64,000 nt of DNA from Candidatus Gastranaerophilales bacterium (GTDB lineage Bacteria; Cyanobacteriota; Vampirovibrionia; Gastranaerophilales; Gastranaerophilaceae): assembly GCA_900548405.1 (NCBI GenBank), contig UNSJ01000004.1, positions 1 to 64,000 of the forward strand. The letters run 5' to 3'. Shown here piece by piece: positions 18,130 to 26,762 of the stretch; the first letter of the stretch is position 1, and each line of letters begins with the position of its first letter. Made by a program: the position numbers and the translations under genes. The notes beneath the pieces are model-generated. The model ran no database searches and was not told where the DNA came from. It saw only the letters and a list, made by a program, of their open reading frames with translations.

Positions 18130-19263
18130 TCAATTAAATCTTTTTTCCATATCCTTTTTCAGGTTATCTAAAATTTCTCTATAATCCACTGTGACAGGAG
18201 TTGGTTTTGAGGTTTCTATTATGTCAATAAAAACTTTTGCATTTTTCGGTTTTTGTCCGTTTAGAAAATACTGTGAGTTTGCAACATCTATTCTTGCAGG
18301 AACTATTAAGCCGCTCTGTGTAAATTTTTCAATGCTTTTTTCATCGGATAAATAATTTATTAATTTTAAGGCTTCTGCTTTGTGTTTTGAAGATTTTGAA
18401 ATTGCCCATCCAGATGCATCTAACTGAACAATACTGCCTTTTGTACCTTTTGGAAACTGTGCAATATCCCAATCAAAAGATGCATCTTCCCGTAATTTAG
18501 GCACCATCCAGCGTCCTGATAAATACATTCCTATTCGCTCCTGCAAGAATAATTGCGCCATAGTTGCGCTCGCACTTTCATTTTTTTTGGGAGCGGTATG
18601 ATATTTATTTCGTAAATCAGCATAAAAATTAATTGCCTCTTGGCTTTCTGCTTTTTTGATTTCTTCAGGCAAAAAGCCTCCGCCGTTACTCATAAGATAT
18701 GGGAGATAAAAAAGCGGATCTTCTTCAAAGCTTATGCCGAAGGTATTTTTATCAGTTAATTTTTTTGAGGTTTGAAGAAAGTCATCAAATGTCCAATTCT
18801 GTTTTGGGAAAGGAATATGTTTTTTTAAAAACATATCTTTGTTGTAATAAATTACCAGATTGGAAACATCACGCGGAATAGCATAAAGCTTTCCTTGCCA
18901 GCTCAATGCATTTAAAGACTGCGGATAGAAATTATCGTCAGTATTTAATTCTTCCAAAAGTCCGGCGTTGGCATATATCGGCAGATACAAGTTGTTTATA
19001 AAGATAACATCAGGAGCTGTATTGGAGGCAAAAAGAAGATGTATTTTCTGAAAATAGTTTTGAGGTATATGCATGAAGTCCACTTTAATATCGGGATTTT
19101 CTTTCTCAAACTCTGATAATACAGGTTTCAAGATGTCAATTTCGGATTTGGAGCCCCAGCTTGCAAATTGTACGGTGGTTCTGCTGTCATGCTTATGGCA
19201 GCCGCAGAGGGCTAAAATGCAAATTAACAAAACCGCACATAAAAGCTTTGTGGTGCTACTCAC
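18130..19263 (-). CDS. ABC transporter solute-binding lipoprotein (sugar type)
   Basis: 377 residues with a lipoprotein signal (ILALCGC, Cys at about 22). The mature part follows the family 1 extracellular solute-binding fold: FASWGSKSEIDILKPVLSEF, VDFMHIPQNYFQKIH, VIYYNKDMFLKKHI and GRWMVPKLREDASFDWDIAQ, which are typical of oligosaccharide or glycerol-phosphate binding proteins. No permease or ATPase genes are adjacent, so it must use components encoded elsewhere. It is flanked closely by the AMIN-like protein (23 bp) and rsmI (20 bp), forming a three-gene run. Confidence 0.87.
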   Translation of the reverse strand: MSSTTKLLCAVLLICILALCGCHKHDSRTTVQFASWGSKSEIDILKPVLSEFEKENPDIKVDFMHIPQNYFQKIHLLFASNTAPDVIFINNLYLPIYANAGLLEELNTDDNFYPQSLNALSWQGKLYAIPRDVSNLVIYYNKDMFLKKHIPFPKQNWTFDDFLQTSKKLTDKNTFGISFEEDPLFYLPYLMSNGGGFLPEEIKKAESQEAINFYADLRNKYHTAPKKNESASATMAQLFLQERIGMYLSGRWMVPKLREDASFDWDIAQFPKGTKGSIVQLDASGWAISKSSKHKAEALKLINYLSDEKSIEKFTQSGLIVPARIDVANSQYFLNGQKPKNAKVFIDIIETSKPTPVTVDYREILDNLKKDMEKRFN

Positions 19264-19286
19264 TTCTTACCTTCCGTTTTACTTTA

Positions 19287-21302
19287 CTATAACTCGATTA
19301 AAACGCCCATTTTATCATCGTTTACTTCAACTAATGACTTAAATCCGCCTGCTTTAACCATATAAACATTTGCGTTATCGTGTCTTACTTGAATAGGTTT
19401 ATCTACATTTTTGTCAAATTTTTTCAATACAAAAATTTCATCGTTAATTCTTCCGACAAGGGCTGATGTGCCTTCCAGATTAACTACATAAAAACCTTTG
19501 TTTTCATCAATGTTAAATCCTGATTTAATAATTAATCCGTTTAAGTATGAAGCTTTAGTTTCATTTCTTAGTTTTGAAATCGGATTAGTTTGCTGAATAG
19601 GGTTTGAAAATTGCTGTGTTATTTTTGGAGCGTTTTCGCTTTTTTCAACATTTATTGACGGTTTTAATTTGGATGAATTTGAAGCAATCGGACTTGTAGC
19701 GTTGTTTACTACTGGTTGTTCTTTATCAAGAATTGAGAAGAACTCGTCTACTGAAGACATAATATAATCTTGTACTTTAAATTTCATACCACTACCTCTT
19801 TTATCTACATCAGCAATATTTAGATTTGCATTTTTCAAATGTCTTGGATTTGAGTGAAGCATTGACTTACCAAGTTCCACATTTTTTTGTTCTTTTAGCG
19901 GAAGTTCAACTTCATATTTTTTGAACCTGCTTTTTCTGTTTTTAATTCTATCACGACTTGTCATTTTTAGGGAAGCCTTTTGTGAATCAAATGCTTTTAA
20001 TTTAATTGTTTTTTGAATAGCATCTTCTTCATTTTGAACTTCTATTATCTCAGGATTAATTTCTTGTGAGTTTGGCATTTGAGCAACAAGCTTTTCGAGT
20101 TCGCTGCGTTTTTGAGTAATTTCGTCAGGCTCAGCAGGTTTTTTTATAAATGTGTAATTACCTTTGTTTTTGCCTCTTGAAACAGGACGTGCTGATTCAT
20201 CGAGATATCTTTTATATTTTTCCTGCCATGAAAGTTCGTCATTATTTACAATATTGTTATATTTAACAGTGTTTAGTATAGGCGGTTTGCTTGCCAGGTG
20301 GTCAATGAATGCTTCTTTTAGTTCGGCTGATTTGCGAAGTGAAGCTTTGATTAATTTTGCAAGTATAATTAACCCCAATATAGGAATTAAAATTACCACA
20401 GCAGCAGGTGTGTTAACAGGAAGTTTGTTTTGTAATTTATTAAAAACTAATTTTGCAGCTGCTTTTGATTTTTGCATTATTGTTGAAAGAATTGAAGTTT
20501 TTACAGGATTATCAGCTTCAAAATTTTGTTCATTATTATTCACTGTTACGGTATTTGCAGCCTGTTCATTTAATCTTTCCTGTTTAGCTTCTGCAATAAG
20601 TTCTGCAAGATGAGCTTTTCTTGATTGTTTTTCTTCAACTTTTGGAGGCTGGGTTTCTTGTTTAACTTCAGGTATTTTTACCTCAGGCGCTGCTGATTTT
20701 GCAGCTTGTTTGACTTCCTGTACTTTAGGTTCAGGCTTTACAATCTGTTTTGCAGTTGCTTCTTTTGCAGGAGCAGCCGGTTGAGCCTTTGCTTTGTTTA
20801 CTGTAACCTCTGTTTTTGGAGGTTTTTGAGGCTCCGGTTTGTTGATTTTGTTTTTAACGGCATTTGCTTCTGCAATAAGTGTTCTGTATTCTTTTTGCTC
20901 CTCTGTAACAGGTCCGCTTTTTTGTGTACGGGTTTTTATATCAAGCGGTTTGGTTGTAATCAATGTAACTTTTGTATAACCGCCTGAGGTGTCATTAACG
21001 GTTTTTACATCAACATTTGAAACTAAATCTTTTACTCCGCTTAAGCTTGAATTGCTAAAACCGGAACTTTGAACTTTAGGTATAAGGATTACGTATTTAT
21101 TGTCAGATTTTTTTCTGACCATAACGTTGTCACTGTAATTGTTTGTAGTAAACAAAGTGACATCAACGGTATTGTTTGAAGTCTTTTTTAAATCTAATTG
21201 TACAAGGTTATTTTCTCCGTTGGCAAACGTTTTTGAAACAGGAGCCAATGCAAGAGTGAGCAATAGTGCTATGCTGATTATATTGGATTTTTTTACTACC
21301 AT
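19287..21302 (-). CDS. Large membrane protein with an AMIN-like N-terminal domain (hypothetical)
   Basis: 671 residues. Signal peptide (to about 27), then a beta-rich region (VQLDLKKTSNNTVDVTLF...KYVILIP) that resembles AMIN domains of peptidoglycan-targeted cyanobacterial proteins. A Lys/Pro/Glu/Ala-rich linker (about 140-270) is followed by one clear transmembrane helix (VVILIPILGLIILAKLI, about 300-316) and a long basic, disordered-looking cytoplasmic part. It ends with a small beta domain (YVVNLEGTSALVGRINDEIF...VYMVKAGGFKSLVEV). Possibly an envelope protein linking wall and cytoplasm; function unproven. Confidence 0.7.
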   Translation of the reverse strand: MVVKKSNIISIALLLTLALAPVSKTFANGENNLVQLDLKKTSNNTVDVTLFTTNNYSDNVMVRKKSDNKYVILIPKVQSSGFSNSSLSGVKDLVSNVDVKTVNDTSGGYTKVTLITTKPLDIKTRTQKSGPVTEEQKEYRTLIAEANAVKNKINKPEPQKPPKTEVTVNKAKAQPAAPAKEATAKQIVKPEPKVQEVKQAAKSAAPEVKIPEVKQETQPPKVEEKQSRKAHLAELIAEAKQERLNEQAANTVTVNNNEQNFEADNPVKTSILSTIMQKSKAAAKLVFNKLQNKLPVNTPAAVVILIPILGLIILAKLIKASLRKSAELKEAFIDHLASKPPILNTVKYNNIVNNDELSWQEKYKRYLDESARPVSRGKNKGNYTFIKKPAEPDEITQKRSELEKLVAQMPNSQEINPEIIEVQNEEDAIQKTIKLKAFDSQKASLKMTSRDRIKNRKSRFKKYEVELPLKEQKNVELGKSMLHSNPRHLKNANLNIADVDKRGSGMKFKVQDYIMSSVDEFFSILDKEQPVVNNATSPIASNSSKLKPSINVEKSENAPKITQQFSNPIQQTNPISKLRNETKASYLNGLIIKSGFNIDENKGFYVVNLEGTSALVGRINDEIFVLKKFDKNVDKPIQVRHDNANVYMVKAGGFKSLVEVNDDKMGVLIEL

Positions 21303-21391
21303 TTTCTACCGTTAAATTTTCCCTATACATATATATAATACTTTGAGTTAAAAAAAATTGCTAGTTTGTAAAAAAAATATACTTTTTATGT

Positions 21392-21397
21392 TACAAT
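21392..21397 (+). promoter_or_regulatory. -10 box of era, leaderless layout
   Basis: TACAAT lies 7 bases before the era ATG and no Shine-Dalgarno is present. No convincing -35 box at normal spacing; the upstream sequence is A-rich. Confidence 0.4.
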
Positions 21398-21404
21398 TTA
21401 TTTC

Positions 21405-22295
21405 ATGAAAAGTGGTTTTACAGCAATAATAGGTCGCCCAAACGTAGGCAAGTCAACTCTTTTGAACCAAATTTTAGGGCAAAAGATTGTAATTGCTACT
21501 GATAAGGCTCAGACTACACGAAAAAGAATTAAAGGTATATACACAGCTGATGAAGGTCAAATAGTCTTTATTGATACTCCCGGAGTGCATAAACCTTTAA
21601 ATAAACTCGGTGAATTTTTATTGGACGAGGCAAAAATTGCTGTTCCTGATGCTGATTTAATATTGTTTTTGGTTGACGGTTCTGAACCTGCTGGAAAAGG
21701 CGATAAATGGATTGCTCAAAATATTTTGCAGACTGAAATCCCTGTTATTATTGTTATGAACAAGGTTGATAAGATTAAAAATATGGGTAAGGTTGAAGAA
21801 AATCTTATCTCTTACAAAACTTTGTTTGATAAAAATTATCCTGTTGTGAGAGTTTCTGCGAAAACAGGACGAAATATTGATACGCTTATAAAAAATATTT
21901 ATAAAAATCTTCCCGAAGGCGAACTTTTGTATCCTGAAGATGTTGTAACGGAAGAAACTATGCGCGATGTTACAGAAGAAGTAATCAGAGAAAAAATTCT
22001 GATTAATACTTCTGATGAAATCCCCCATTCTGTTGCCGTTAAAATAGAAAGTTACAATGAAAGCGATGACATAGACAGAATATATGCAACAATTTATTGC
22101 GAAACCAATAGCCAAAAAGGCATTTTAATCGGAAAAGGCGGCAGTCTTCTGAAAAAAATTGGCACAGAAGCCCGTTTGGAATTGGAAAAAATTGTTGAGA
22201 AAAAAGTTTTTTTAGGCCTTGAAGTTAAAGTCGAAAAAGACTGGCGCAAAAAACAAAGCTCTTTGAAAAACTTTGGTTACGAACAGGATAAATAA
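21405..22295 (+). CDS. era: GTPase Era
   Basis: 296 residues, standard length. Era binds the 3' end of 16S rRNA and checks 30S maturation. G1 GRPNVGKS (about 10-17), G2 region TTRKRIKG, G3 DTPG (about 58-61), G4 NKVD (about 119-122) and G5 SAKTG; the C-terminal KH domain contains GKGGSLLKKIG and ends with VKVEKDWRK. The start has no Shine-Dalgarno and is likely leaderless. Convergent with the GNAT-like gene, with only 4 bp between stops. Confidence 0.97.
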   Translation: MKSGFTAIIGRPNVGKSTLLNQILGQKIVIATDKAQTTRKRIKGIYTADEGQIVFIDTPGVHKPLNKLGEFLLDEAKIAVPDADLILFLVDGSEPAGKGDKWIAQNILQTEIPVIIVMNKVDKIKNMGKVEENLISYKTLFDKNYPVVRVSAKTGRNIDTLIKNIYKNLPEGELLYPEDVVTEETMRDVTEEVIREKILINTSDEIPHSVAVKIESYNESDDIDRIYATIYCETNSQKGILIGKGGSLLKKIGTEARLELEKIVEKKVFLGLEVKVEKDWRKKQSSLKNFGYEQDK

Positions 22296-22299
22296 AAAT

Positions 22300-22968
22300 T
22301 TACATATCAAATGTTTTAATCAAATCGACTTCATCAGCATCTTTAATCGGTGTTGTTAAGATTATATCGTTCAATTTTTTCATTGTATTTTCCGTATTAC
22401 TTCTGTTGGTGCGCATTGCAACAAGGTGGTTTTCTCCTCCAACTTGTTTAAACCCGAGTTTTGAATACTTTGATACGGTGTCGAACGGACCGTTTAAAAT
22501 TGCTGTCAAATCTAATAAACCGGCTTTGCTTTCTAAAAAATTACCAAACATCTGCTTAAATAAGGTTTGTCCTGCAAGTGTGACTTTTTTACCTGTTTCA
22601 ACAGGCCATGTGCAGATGCAGTCTAAGTGAAATTTCTTCTCACCCTGCTCAAATGTTATAATCCCGCAAGGTTTATTCTCCTTGAATGCAACGAAGCATT
22701 TTCTGCCTTTTTCAAATGCTTTATTAACAGCTACTTCAAGCATTTCATGCCAACGTTCATATTCGTGTTTTTGGATGCGTTTTGACGGGTAAAGTTCATC
22801 CATTTTTATTGTGTTTTTTAATTTTTCTAAAAAGTTTTTGTCTTTATTGGTAATCTGAAACAAATCAATATTCGTTTCCATATTTTTAATACAGGTAGTG
22901 GACCTTGCGACAGGTATTCCTTTAAATGTCGTGTGAGAGGCACTTTTGCAGCTGTTATAAATTTCCAT
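22300..22968 (-). CDS. GNAT-like protein with an N-terminal TFKG tag (hypothetical)
   Basis: About 222 residues from ATG 22968 (AAAGGAAAG at suitable spacing). The N-terminus (SCKSASHTTFKGIPVARS) again carries the F-x-G tag. The middle (RKCFVAFKENKPCGIITFEQ...FHLDCICTWPVE) and the end (SKYSKLGFKQVGGENHLVAM) have the strand order of GNAT acetyltransferases, but I see no clear acetyl-CoA P-loop, so enzymatic activity is uncertain. Its ribosome-binding site lies in the 3' arm of a perfect 16-bp hairpin, which suggests translational control or protection from read-through. Confidence 0.6.
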   Translation of the reverse strand: MEIYNSCKSASHTTFKGIPVARSTTCIKNMETNIDLFQITNKDKNFLEKLKNTIKMDELYPSKRIQKHEYERWHEMLEVAVNKAFEKGRKCFVAFKENKPCGIITFEQGEKKFHLDCICTWPVETGKKVTLAGQTLFKQMFGNFLESKAGLLDLTAILNGPFDTVSKYSKLGFKQVGGENHLVAMRTNRSNTENTMKKLNDIILTTPIKDADEVDLIKTFDM

Positions 22969-22970
22969 AA

Positions 22971-23006
22971 AAACTTTCCTTTTGATTATTATCAAAAGGA
23001 AAGTTT
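22971..23006 (-). promoter_or_regulatory. Perfect 16-bp inverted repeat covering a ribosome-binding site
   Basis: AAACTTTCCTTTTGAT, a 4-base loop and its exact reverse complement. In the minus-strand mRNA the 3' arm contains AAAGGAAAG, the Shine-Dalgarno for the ATG at 22968, so folding of this hairpin would hide it. Confidence 0.6.
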
Positions 23007-23053
23007 CATAAAGATTGAAAATTGTTATTAGTTTAAGTTTTTTTAAGTGTTAT

Positions 23054-23773
23054 TTACCAGGGATAATCTTTTGCGATTTCCCATTGGTCATTCATAATAA
23101 GTGCAGAACACCAATAGCCTGTGCCTGTTTTGCTGCATCTGTTGCTGCCGCTGCCCATAATACTTTCTCGTGAATATGTTCCATAACTCCAAGCATCAGG
23201 AGTTCCATCTCCTCCGAGCGGCTGCAAACCATGTTTTGGTGAAAACAAAAACAAAAAGGTATCTTTTCCGATTTGGTTAGGCTTTTTTATGCCGTTTGTG
23301 TCTATGCCCACCCATATACCGTCTGTTGTTACAAAATTCAGTGTAATCATACTTCCGTCTGACAGTATAAAGTTTGATGCAGAGCTCGAACCTGAGGCAT
23401 AAGTTGTTCCGCCGTAGTTTGAACCGTTCAAAAGTTTTCTCGGAGCCATTGACCATAATTCTGCAGGTGTTATTTCCTGTGTATATTGAACGTATTTTTT
23501 TATATATTTCTCAAAAAAGGCATGTCCGTTCAAATTGTTATCCCAGTTGGCAACAGATTCGTTTTCAACTTCAGAAAGCTTAATTGCCTGTTGTACAATA
23601 CTGTATGCCTTTTTTAGCCTCGAAAGTGTTTCATGCTTTTGATAATTGGTTATCACGGCAGGAATAGTTAATGCTGCCACCACCCCAATAATGCCGAGAG
23701 TGACCAAGACCTCAGCCAGAGTAAACCCATACACCTTGCCAAAATAACAGCGCTTTTTACTAACTAACCCCAA
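23054..23773 (-). CDS. Prepilin-like protein C
   Basis: 239 residues if started at the TTG at 23773, but that codon has no ribosome-binding site. The same frame is open back to the C10 tract at 23840-23849, and the only good start is the leader ATG at 23877. With 11 or 8 C the product would be about 274 residues. Prepilin site: G/FTLAEVLVTLGIIGVVAAL. The C-terminal part has DTNGIKKPNQIGKDTFLF, the family's probable Ca-binding loop, and cysteines near the end (NRCSKTGTGYWCSALI). Because no internal start is credible, this locus argues most strongly that expression depends on the tract. Confidence 0.75.
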   Translation of the reverse strand: MGLVSKKRCYFGKVYGFTLAEVLVTLGIIGVVAALTIPAVITNYQKHETLSRLKKAYSIVQQAIKLSEVENESVANWDNNLNGHAFFEKYIKKYVQYTQEITPAELWSMAPRKLLNGSNYGGTTYASGSSSASNFILSDGSMITLNFVTTDGIWVGIDTNGIKKPNQIGKDTFLFLFSPKHGLQPLGGDGTPDAWSYGTYSRESIMGSGSNRCSKTGTGYWCSALIMNDQWEIAKDYPW

Positions 23774-23821
23774 AAAGTTTAAAAAACTATAAAAGCGCCC
23801 TTTAAAAACTCTTCCCGATGT

Positions 23822-23839
23822 GGCTACGTACGTAGTACC
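23822..23839. repeat. CTACG/CGTAG palindrome next to a G10 tract
   Basis: GGCTACGTACGTAGTACC, with a perfect 12-bp palindromic core CTACGTACGTAG, directly abuts the G10 tract. Related palindromes lie in three other prepilin loci. Confidence 0.75.
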
Positions 23840-23877
23840 GGGGGGGGGGCAATCCTTAAAGCTTTTGAATATAACAT
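23824..23877 (-). CDS. Leader ORF of prepilin C, with a C10 tract
   Basis: 17 codons (MLYSKALRIAPPPVLRT) behind a perfect AAGGAGG ribosome-binding site. It passes through C10 and stops inside the palindrome. Adding one C (or removing two) keeps the frame open through 34 further codons into the prepilin. Similar in sequence to the leaders at 2923 and 51338 (xxALR[VI]APPP). Confidence 0.6.
   Translation of the reverse strand: MLYSKALRIAPPPVLRT
23840..23849 (+). repeat. Homopolymer tract G10 (locus 2)
   Basis: Ten G on the + strand followed by CAATCCTTAAAGCTTTTG, the same element as at 2940, 47140, 51351 and 59358. Confidence 0.9.
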
Positions 23878-23901
23878 AATTGACCTCCTTGTTGTGTCTT
23901 C

Positions 23902-23930
23902 ATTATTTATTATTACGGAAGTTTTGTCAA
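23902..23930 (-). promoter_or_regulatory. Promoter P1 of the prepilin C leader
   Basis: TTGACA (23930-23925), 17 bases and AATAAT (23907-23902) on the minus strand. Its spacer (AAACTTCCGTAATAATA) is nearly identical to the fossil promoter at 30813-30835. Confidence 0.7.
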
Positions 23931-23948
23931 GAGTATAATAATTTTAAC

Positions 23949-24644
23949 CTATACATTAAGTTTATATCCGCCGCCGTATATTGTTTCAATGTATTTTTTG
24001 CCGTCTGAAATTTTATCAAGCTTTGTGCGTAAATGTCTTATATGCACCCTAATTGTTTCTATGTCATCGTCAGGTGAATAGCCCCAAATATCTTTTAAAA
24101 GCTGCGCAGATGATACCATATTTCCGTGGTTTTGGAAAAGCAAATTAAAAATGTCAAACTCAATTGGTGTTAATTTTGCTGTTTTTTCTTTAATTTTTAC
24201 ACTATAAACTTCGGGAAGCAATGTAATATCGCCTAAAGACAATAGTTCTCTTACAGATGCGCTTTCAGGAATTTGTCGGGTACGTTTTAAAAGGGCGCGA
24301 ACCCTTACCTGCAATTCTTCCATTTCAAAAGGTTTTACAAGGTAATCGTCAACTCCGATATTAAAACCGTTAACTTTATCATTGATTTGAGATAGAGCAG
24401 TCAGCATCAATATGGGGATATTTTTTGTATCATCATTTTTTCTTATTCTCTGTGCAACGGTAAAACCGTCAACGTCAGGCATCATTACATCCAAAATTAC
24501 AAGGGCAGGTAATTCTTGTTTGCACAATGCAAAACCTTTAATTCCGTCACACGCCTGCACAACTTTATAACCGCATAATTCAAGGTTAACTTTTATAAGT
24601 TCGTTTATTGCCGAATCGTCATCAATTACTAATATTTTATTCAT
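23949..24644 (-). CDS. OmpR-family response regulator (orphan)
   Basis: 231 residues. A receiver domain (phospho-acceptor Asp in VILDVMMPDVDG at about 53, conserved Lys in YLVKPFE at about 104) is followed by a winged-helix DNA-binding domain (LTPIEFDIFNLLFQNHG, TIRVHIRHLRTKLD, YIETIYGGGYKL). No histidine kinase gene is nearby. Overall it resembles cyanobacterial RpaA/RpaB-type regulators, but which one cannot be decided here. It is transcribed away from the speD promoter. Confidence 0.92.
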   Translation of the reverse strand: MNKILVIDDDSAINELIKVNLELCGYKVVQACDGIKGFALCKQELPALVILDVMMPDVDGFTVAQRIRKNDDTKNIPILMLTALSQINDKVNGFNIGVDDYLVKPFEMEELQVRVRALLKRTRQIPESASVRELLSLGDITLLPEVYSVKIKEKTAKLTPIEFDIFNLLFQNHGNMVSSAQLLKDIWGYSPDDDIETIRVHIRHLRTKLDKISDGKKYIETIYGGGYKLNV

Positions 24645-24883
24645 ATTTGAATTCTATATTTAATAGAATAAAAATTCAACTGTATTTGTTAAAAAAACTT
24701 AATAAAAATAGCCTGTTTGAATGATACAATATATCTTATTTTTAGGCATATTTATTTGAAAAGAATTGTAAAATTTTTAATTTAAAGTGTAAAATTTACA
24801 AATTTTCAGATTTTTATTGTAATATGTTTATTGCGAAAGCAAATAGGTAGTAGATAAGTATACATTTATAGGAGGCACATGAA

Positions 24884-25339
24884 TTGGCAGTAACATCACC
24901 ATTTACAACGTTTCAAGAGAACGGTAAAAAAGAAATCCACTTAGGACAACATGTTTTAGCAGAATTTTTTGAATGTGATCCAAACACATTAAATAGTATT
25001 GATAAAGTAGAAAAATATATGGTGGATGCCGCCCTTGAATGTGGTGCTACGATAGTCCAAAAATGTTTCCATATGTTTAACCCCTACGGTGTTTCAGGTG
25101 TAGTTATTATTTCAGAAAGCCATTTAGCTATTCACACCTGGCCTGAACTCGGTTATGCGGCAGTTGATTTATTCACATGCGGAGATAAATGTGATCCGAA
25201 AATTTCTTATGAATTTTTGAAGAACAAATTTAATTCTAAAAAAGCAACTTTCTCTGAACTTAAAAGAGGTATTATTGACGAAGAAACTCTTAAAGTTGCT
25301 GAAAAACCTTTTGAAATTATGCAGCAGTTTGCTGACTAG
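24884..25339 (+). CDS. speD: S-adenosylmethionine decarboxylase proenzyme
   Basis: 151 residues. It decarboxylates S-adenosylmethionine to supply aminopropyl groups for spermidine. The self-cleavage site is in SESHLAIHTWPE (about 86-97), where the Ser becomes the pyruvoyl group; LGQHVLAEFFECD and CGATIV complete the family pattern. The start is TTG at 24884, 8 bases after GGAGG; an ATG at 24879 in another frame opens only MNWQ-stop and overlaps it. Its TAG stop is fused to a hairpin repeat, as for ahcY at 57088. Confidence 0.92.
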   Translation: MAVTSPFTTFQENGKKEIHLGQHVLAEFFECDPNTLNSIDKVEKYMVDAALECGATIVQKCFHMFNPYGVSGVVIISESHLAIHTWPELGYAAVDLFTCGDKCDPKISYEFLKNKFNSKKATFSELKRGIIDEETLKVAEKPFEIMQQFAD

Positions 25340-25358
25340 GAGCATAGCCGCTCCACCC
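25339..25358. repeat. Hairpin repeat (REP-like), copy 1
   Basis: GGAGCATAGCCGCTCCACCC, a short hairpin whose first G is the last base of the speD stop codon. Confidence 0.75.
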
Positions 25359-25398
25359 AAAACTCAAGTTTTGCATGAACTTGTGAGATGATAGCTAA

Positions 25399-25422
25399 AG
25401 AGGAAGCGTAGCCTCTGCACCC
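25399..25422. repeat. Hairpin repeat (REP-like), copy 2
   Basis: AGAGGAAGCGTAGCCTCTGCACCC, about 62 bp after copy 1; the spacing of the pair at 57088 and 57152 is nearly the same. Confidence 0.7.
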
Positions 25423-25464
25423 GACACTTGGGTTTTGCAGGAACTTTATATATTTTGATAGCAT

Positions 25465-25498
25465 AAAGACCATTACAAAAATGGTCTTTTGTTTTTGT
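25465..25498 (+). terminator. Rho-independent terminator after speD
   Basis: AAAGACCATT, a 5-base loop, AATGGTCTTT and a T-rich tail. Confidence 0.85.
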
Positions 25499-25577
25499 TA
25501 AATCATGTAAAACATTTGACAAATTGCCATGACAAACGCTTTCTCTTTTTGTATTATTGGTGTAATAGGGGGTTGAA

Positions 25578-26057
25578 ATGCCGGAAGATATTATTGAAAA
25601 GAAATCAAATTTTGACTTAACTTCAAGAAGTGCTTTTTCAAGAGAAGAAGAAGTGTTTACTTCACGTTCTTATGCAGCGCTTTTAGCTAAAAATATTATT
25701 CCTTATTCTCATAGAAAAATTGCTGATAATTATGTTATTGTTAAACGTATTTTTAAGTTTCAGGCAGTTATGTCAAGGATTTCAAATGCCGAAAAATCAA
25801 TGCTTGCAAAATATGATTTTAACACCCTTGAATTTACTACCGTTAAGCAGATGTATGAGGAACTCGCTCTGCTTCAAAAATGGTCTGTTTCAGGTGATGA
25901 AAAACTAAAGGCAGATGCTGATTTGATTCTTGAAATCAGAACAAAAGAGCTTAAGTTTATTGTCGCAAACAGGTATGCAAATATTTCAAACGAAATATAC
26001 AAAGGGTATCTTGCTCTTGAAAATTATTTTCAGGAAATCAGCAAGTATAATGATTAA
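25578..26057 (+). CDS. Hypothetical helical protein
   Basis: 159 residues, no signal peptide or membrane segment. Largely alpha-helical by composition (SNAEKSMLAKYDFNTLEF, ADADLILEIRTKELKFIVA). The start ATG is preceded by a GGGGG-type ribosome-binding site. No recognisable domain. It is followed by another small unknown gene on the same strand; they may form a pair. Confidence 0.6.
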   Translation: MPEDIIEKKSNFDLTSRSAFSREEEVFTSRSYAALLAKNIIPYSHRKIADNYVIVKRIFKFQAVMSRISNAEKSMLAKYDFNTLEFTTVKQMYEELALLQKWSVSGDEKLKADADLILEIRTKELKFIVANRYANISNEIYKGYLALENYFQEISKYND

Positions 26058-26140
26058 TTGTTAACTGTTGTAAATATTCTCTGTATTTAATGCAATAAAA
26101 TTTTTTTTCTGCCTTTGAACAAGAGGAAAGGTAAATTCGT

Positions 26141-26695
26141 ATGGGTGTAAATGCTGTAAATTCATATATTCCTGCAACAATGCCAAAAGCAGTTTCTCCA
26201 AATACTGTACCTGCATCATTGGTTCAAGAAAATAAAATGAGCGATTCAACTAAAGCTTTGATTGGTTTAGGTGTATTAGGTAGTGTATCTGCAGGCTCAT
26301 TATTGGTACACAGGCACTATAACACGAAAGCTGCAAATGAAATCAAAGAACTTGCTGAAAGATTATTGAAAAAGCCTGAAACATTTGATTTGCAATCAAT
26401 AAAAGATATAGCAGGAGGATTTGCGAAAGATGGTCTTTTGAAAAGTGGTGACTCACTTGTATTTATGCCTAAAAATATGCTTATGGAACTGGTTGAAAAA
26501 TCGCCGACAAGTAAATGGTCAAAGATTATAAAAGCAATGAATTTATCCGATAAAGGGTTTAGTGTTGTTGTGAGAAGCTCTGATAAGCAAATCCTTAATG
26601 ATACTATGAGATATTTCGAACCTCAGCAGATACTTTTTAAAGATATGTCTGATGCGTTTAAAAACGGAGAAATGTTTGTCACTAATATCAATTAA
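26141..26695 (+). CDS. Hypothetical protein with one hydrophobic segment
   Basis: 184 residues. Begins MGVNAVNSYIPATMPK, with one Gly/Ser-rich hydrophobic stretch (ALIGLGVLGSVSAGSLLVH, about 39-57) and a soluble C-terminal half (about 70-184). Its layout, short polar head then a glycine-rich helix, resembles the protein at 9516. GAGGAAAGG precedes the start. Function unknown. Confidence 0.6.
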   Translation: MGVNAVNSYIPATMPKAVSPNTVPASLVQENKMSDSTKALIGLGVLGSVSAGSLLVHRHYNTKAANEIKELAERLLKKPETFDLQSIKDIAGGFAKDGLLKSGDSLVFMPKNMLMELVEKSPTSKWSKIIKAMNLSDKGFSVVVRSSDKQILNDTMRYFEPQQILFKDMSDAFKNGEMFVTNIN

Positions 26696-26710
26696 ACAAT
26701 TTTTCCAAAT

Positions 26711-26740
26711 AAAAAAAGCCTCAATAAAGAGGCTTTTTTT
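26711..26740. terminator. Bidirectional terminator
   Basis: AAAAAAAGCCTC, a 6-base loop and GAGGCTTTTTTT, between the convergent gene at 26141 and rpsP. Confidence 0.9.
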
Positions 26741-26762
26741 ATGAATTATTTTTTCTTTCAGT

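Noticed and set aside
20164..20613. 149-codon open frame on the + strand
   Set aside because: Entirely antisense to the 671-residue membrane protein, whose frame has a signal peptide and membrane helix; composition is that of a shadow frame.
21657..22115. 152-codon frame on the minus strand
   Set aside because: Antisense to era, which is certain.
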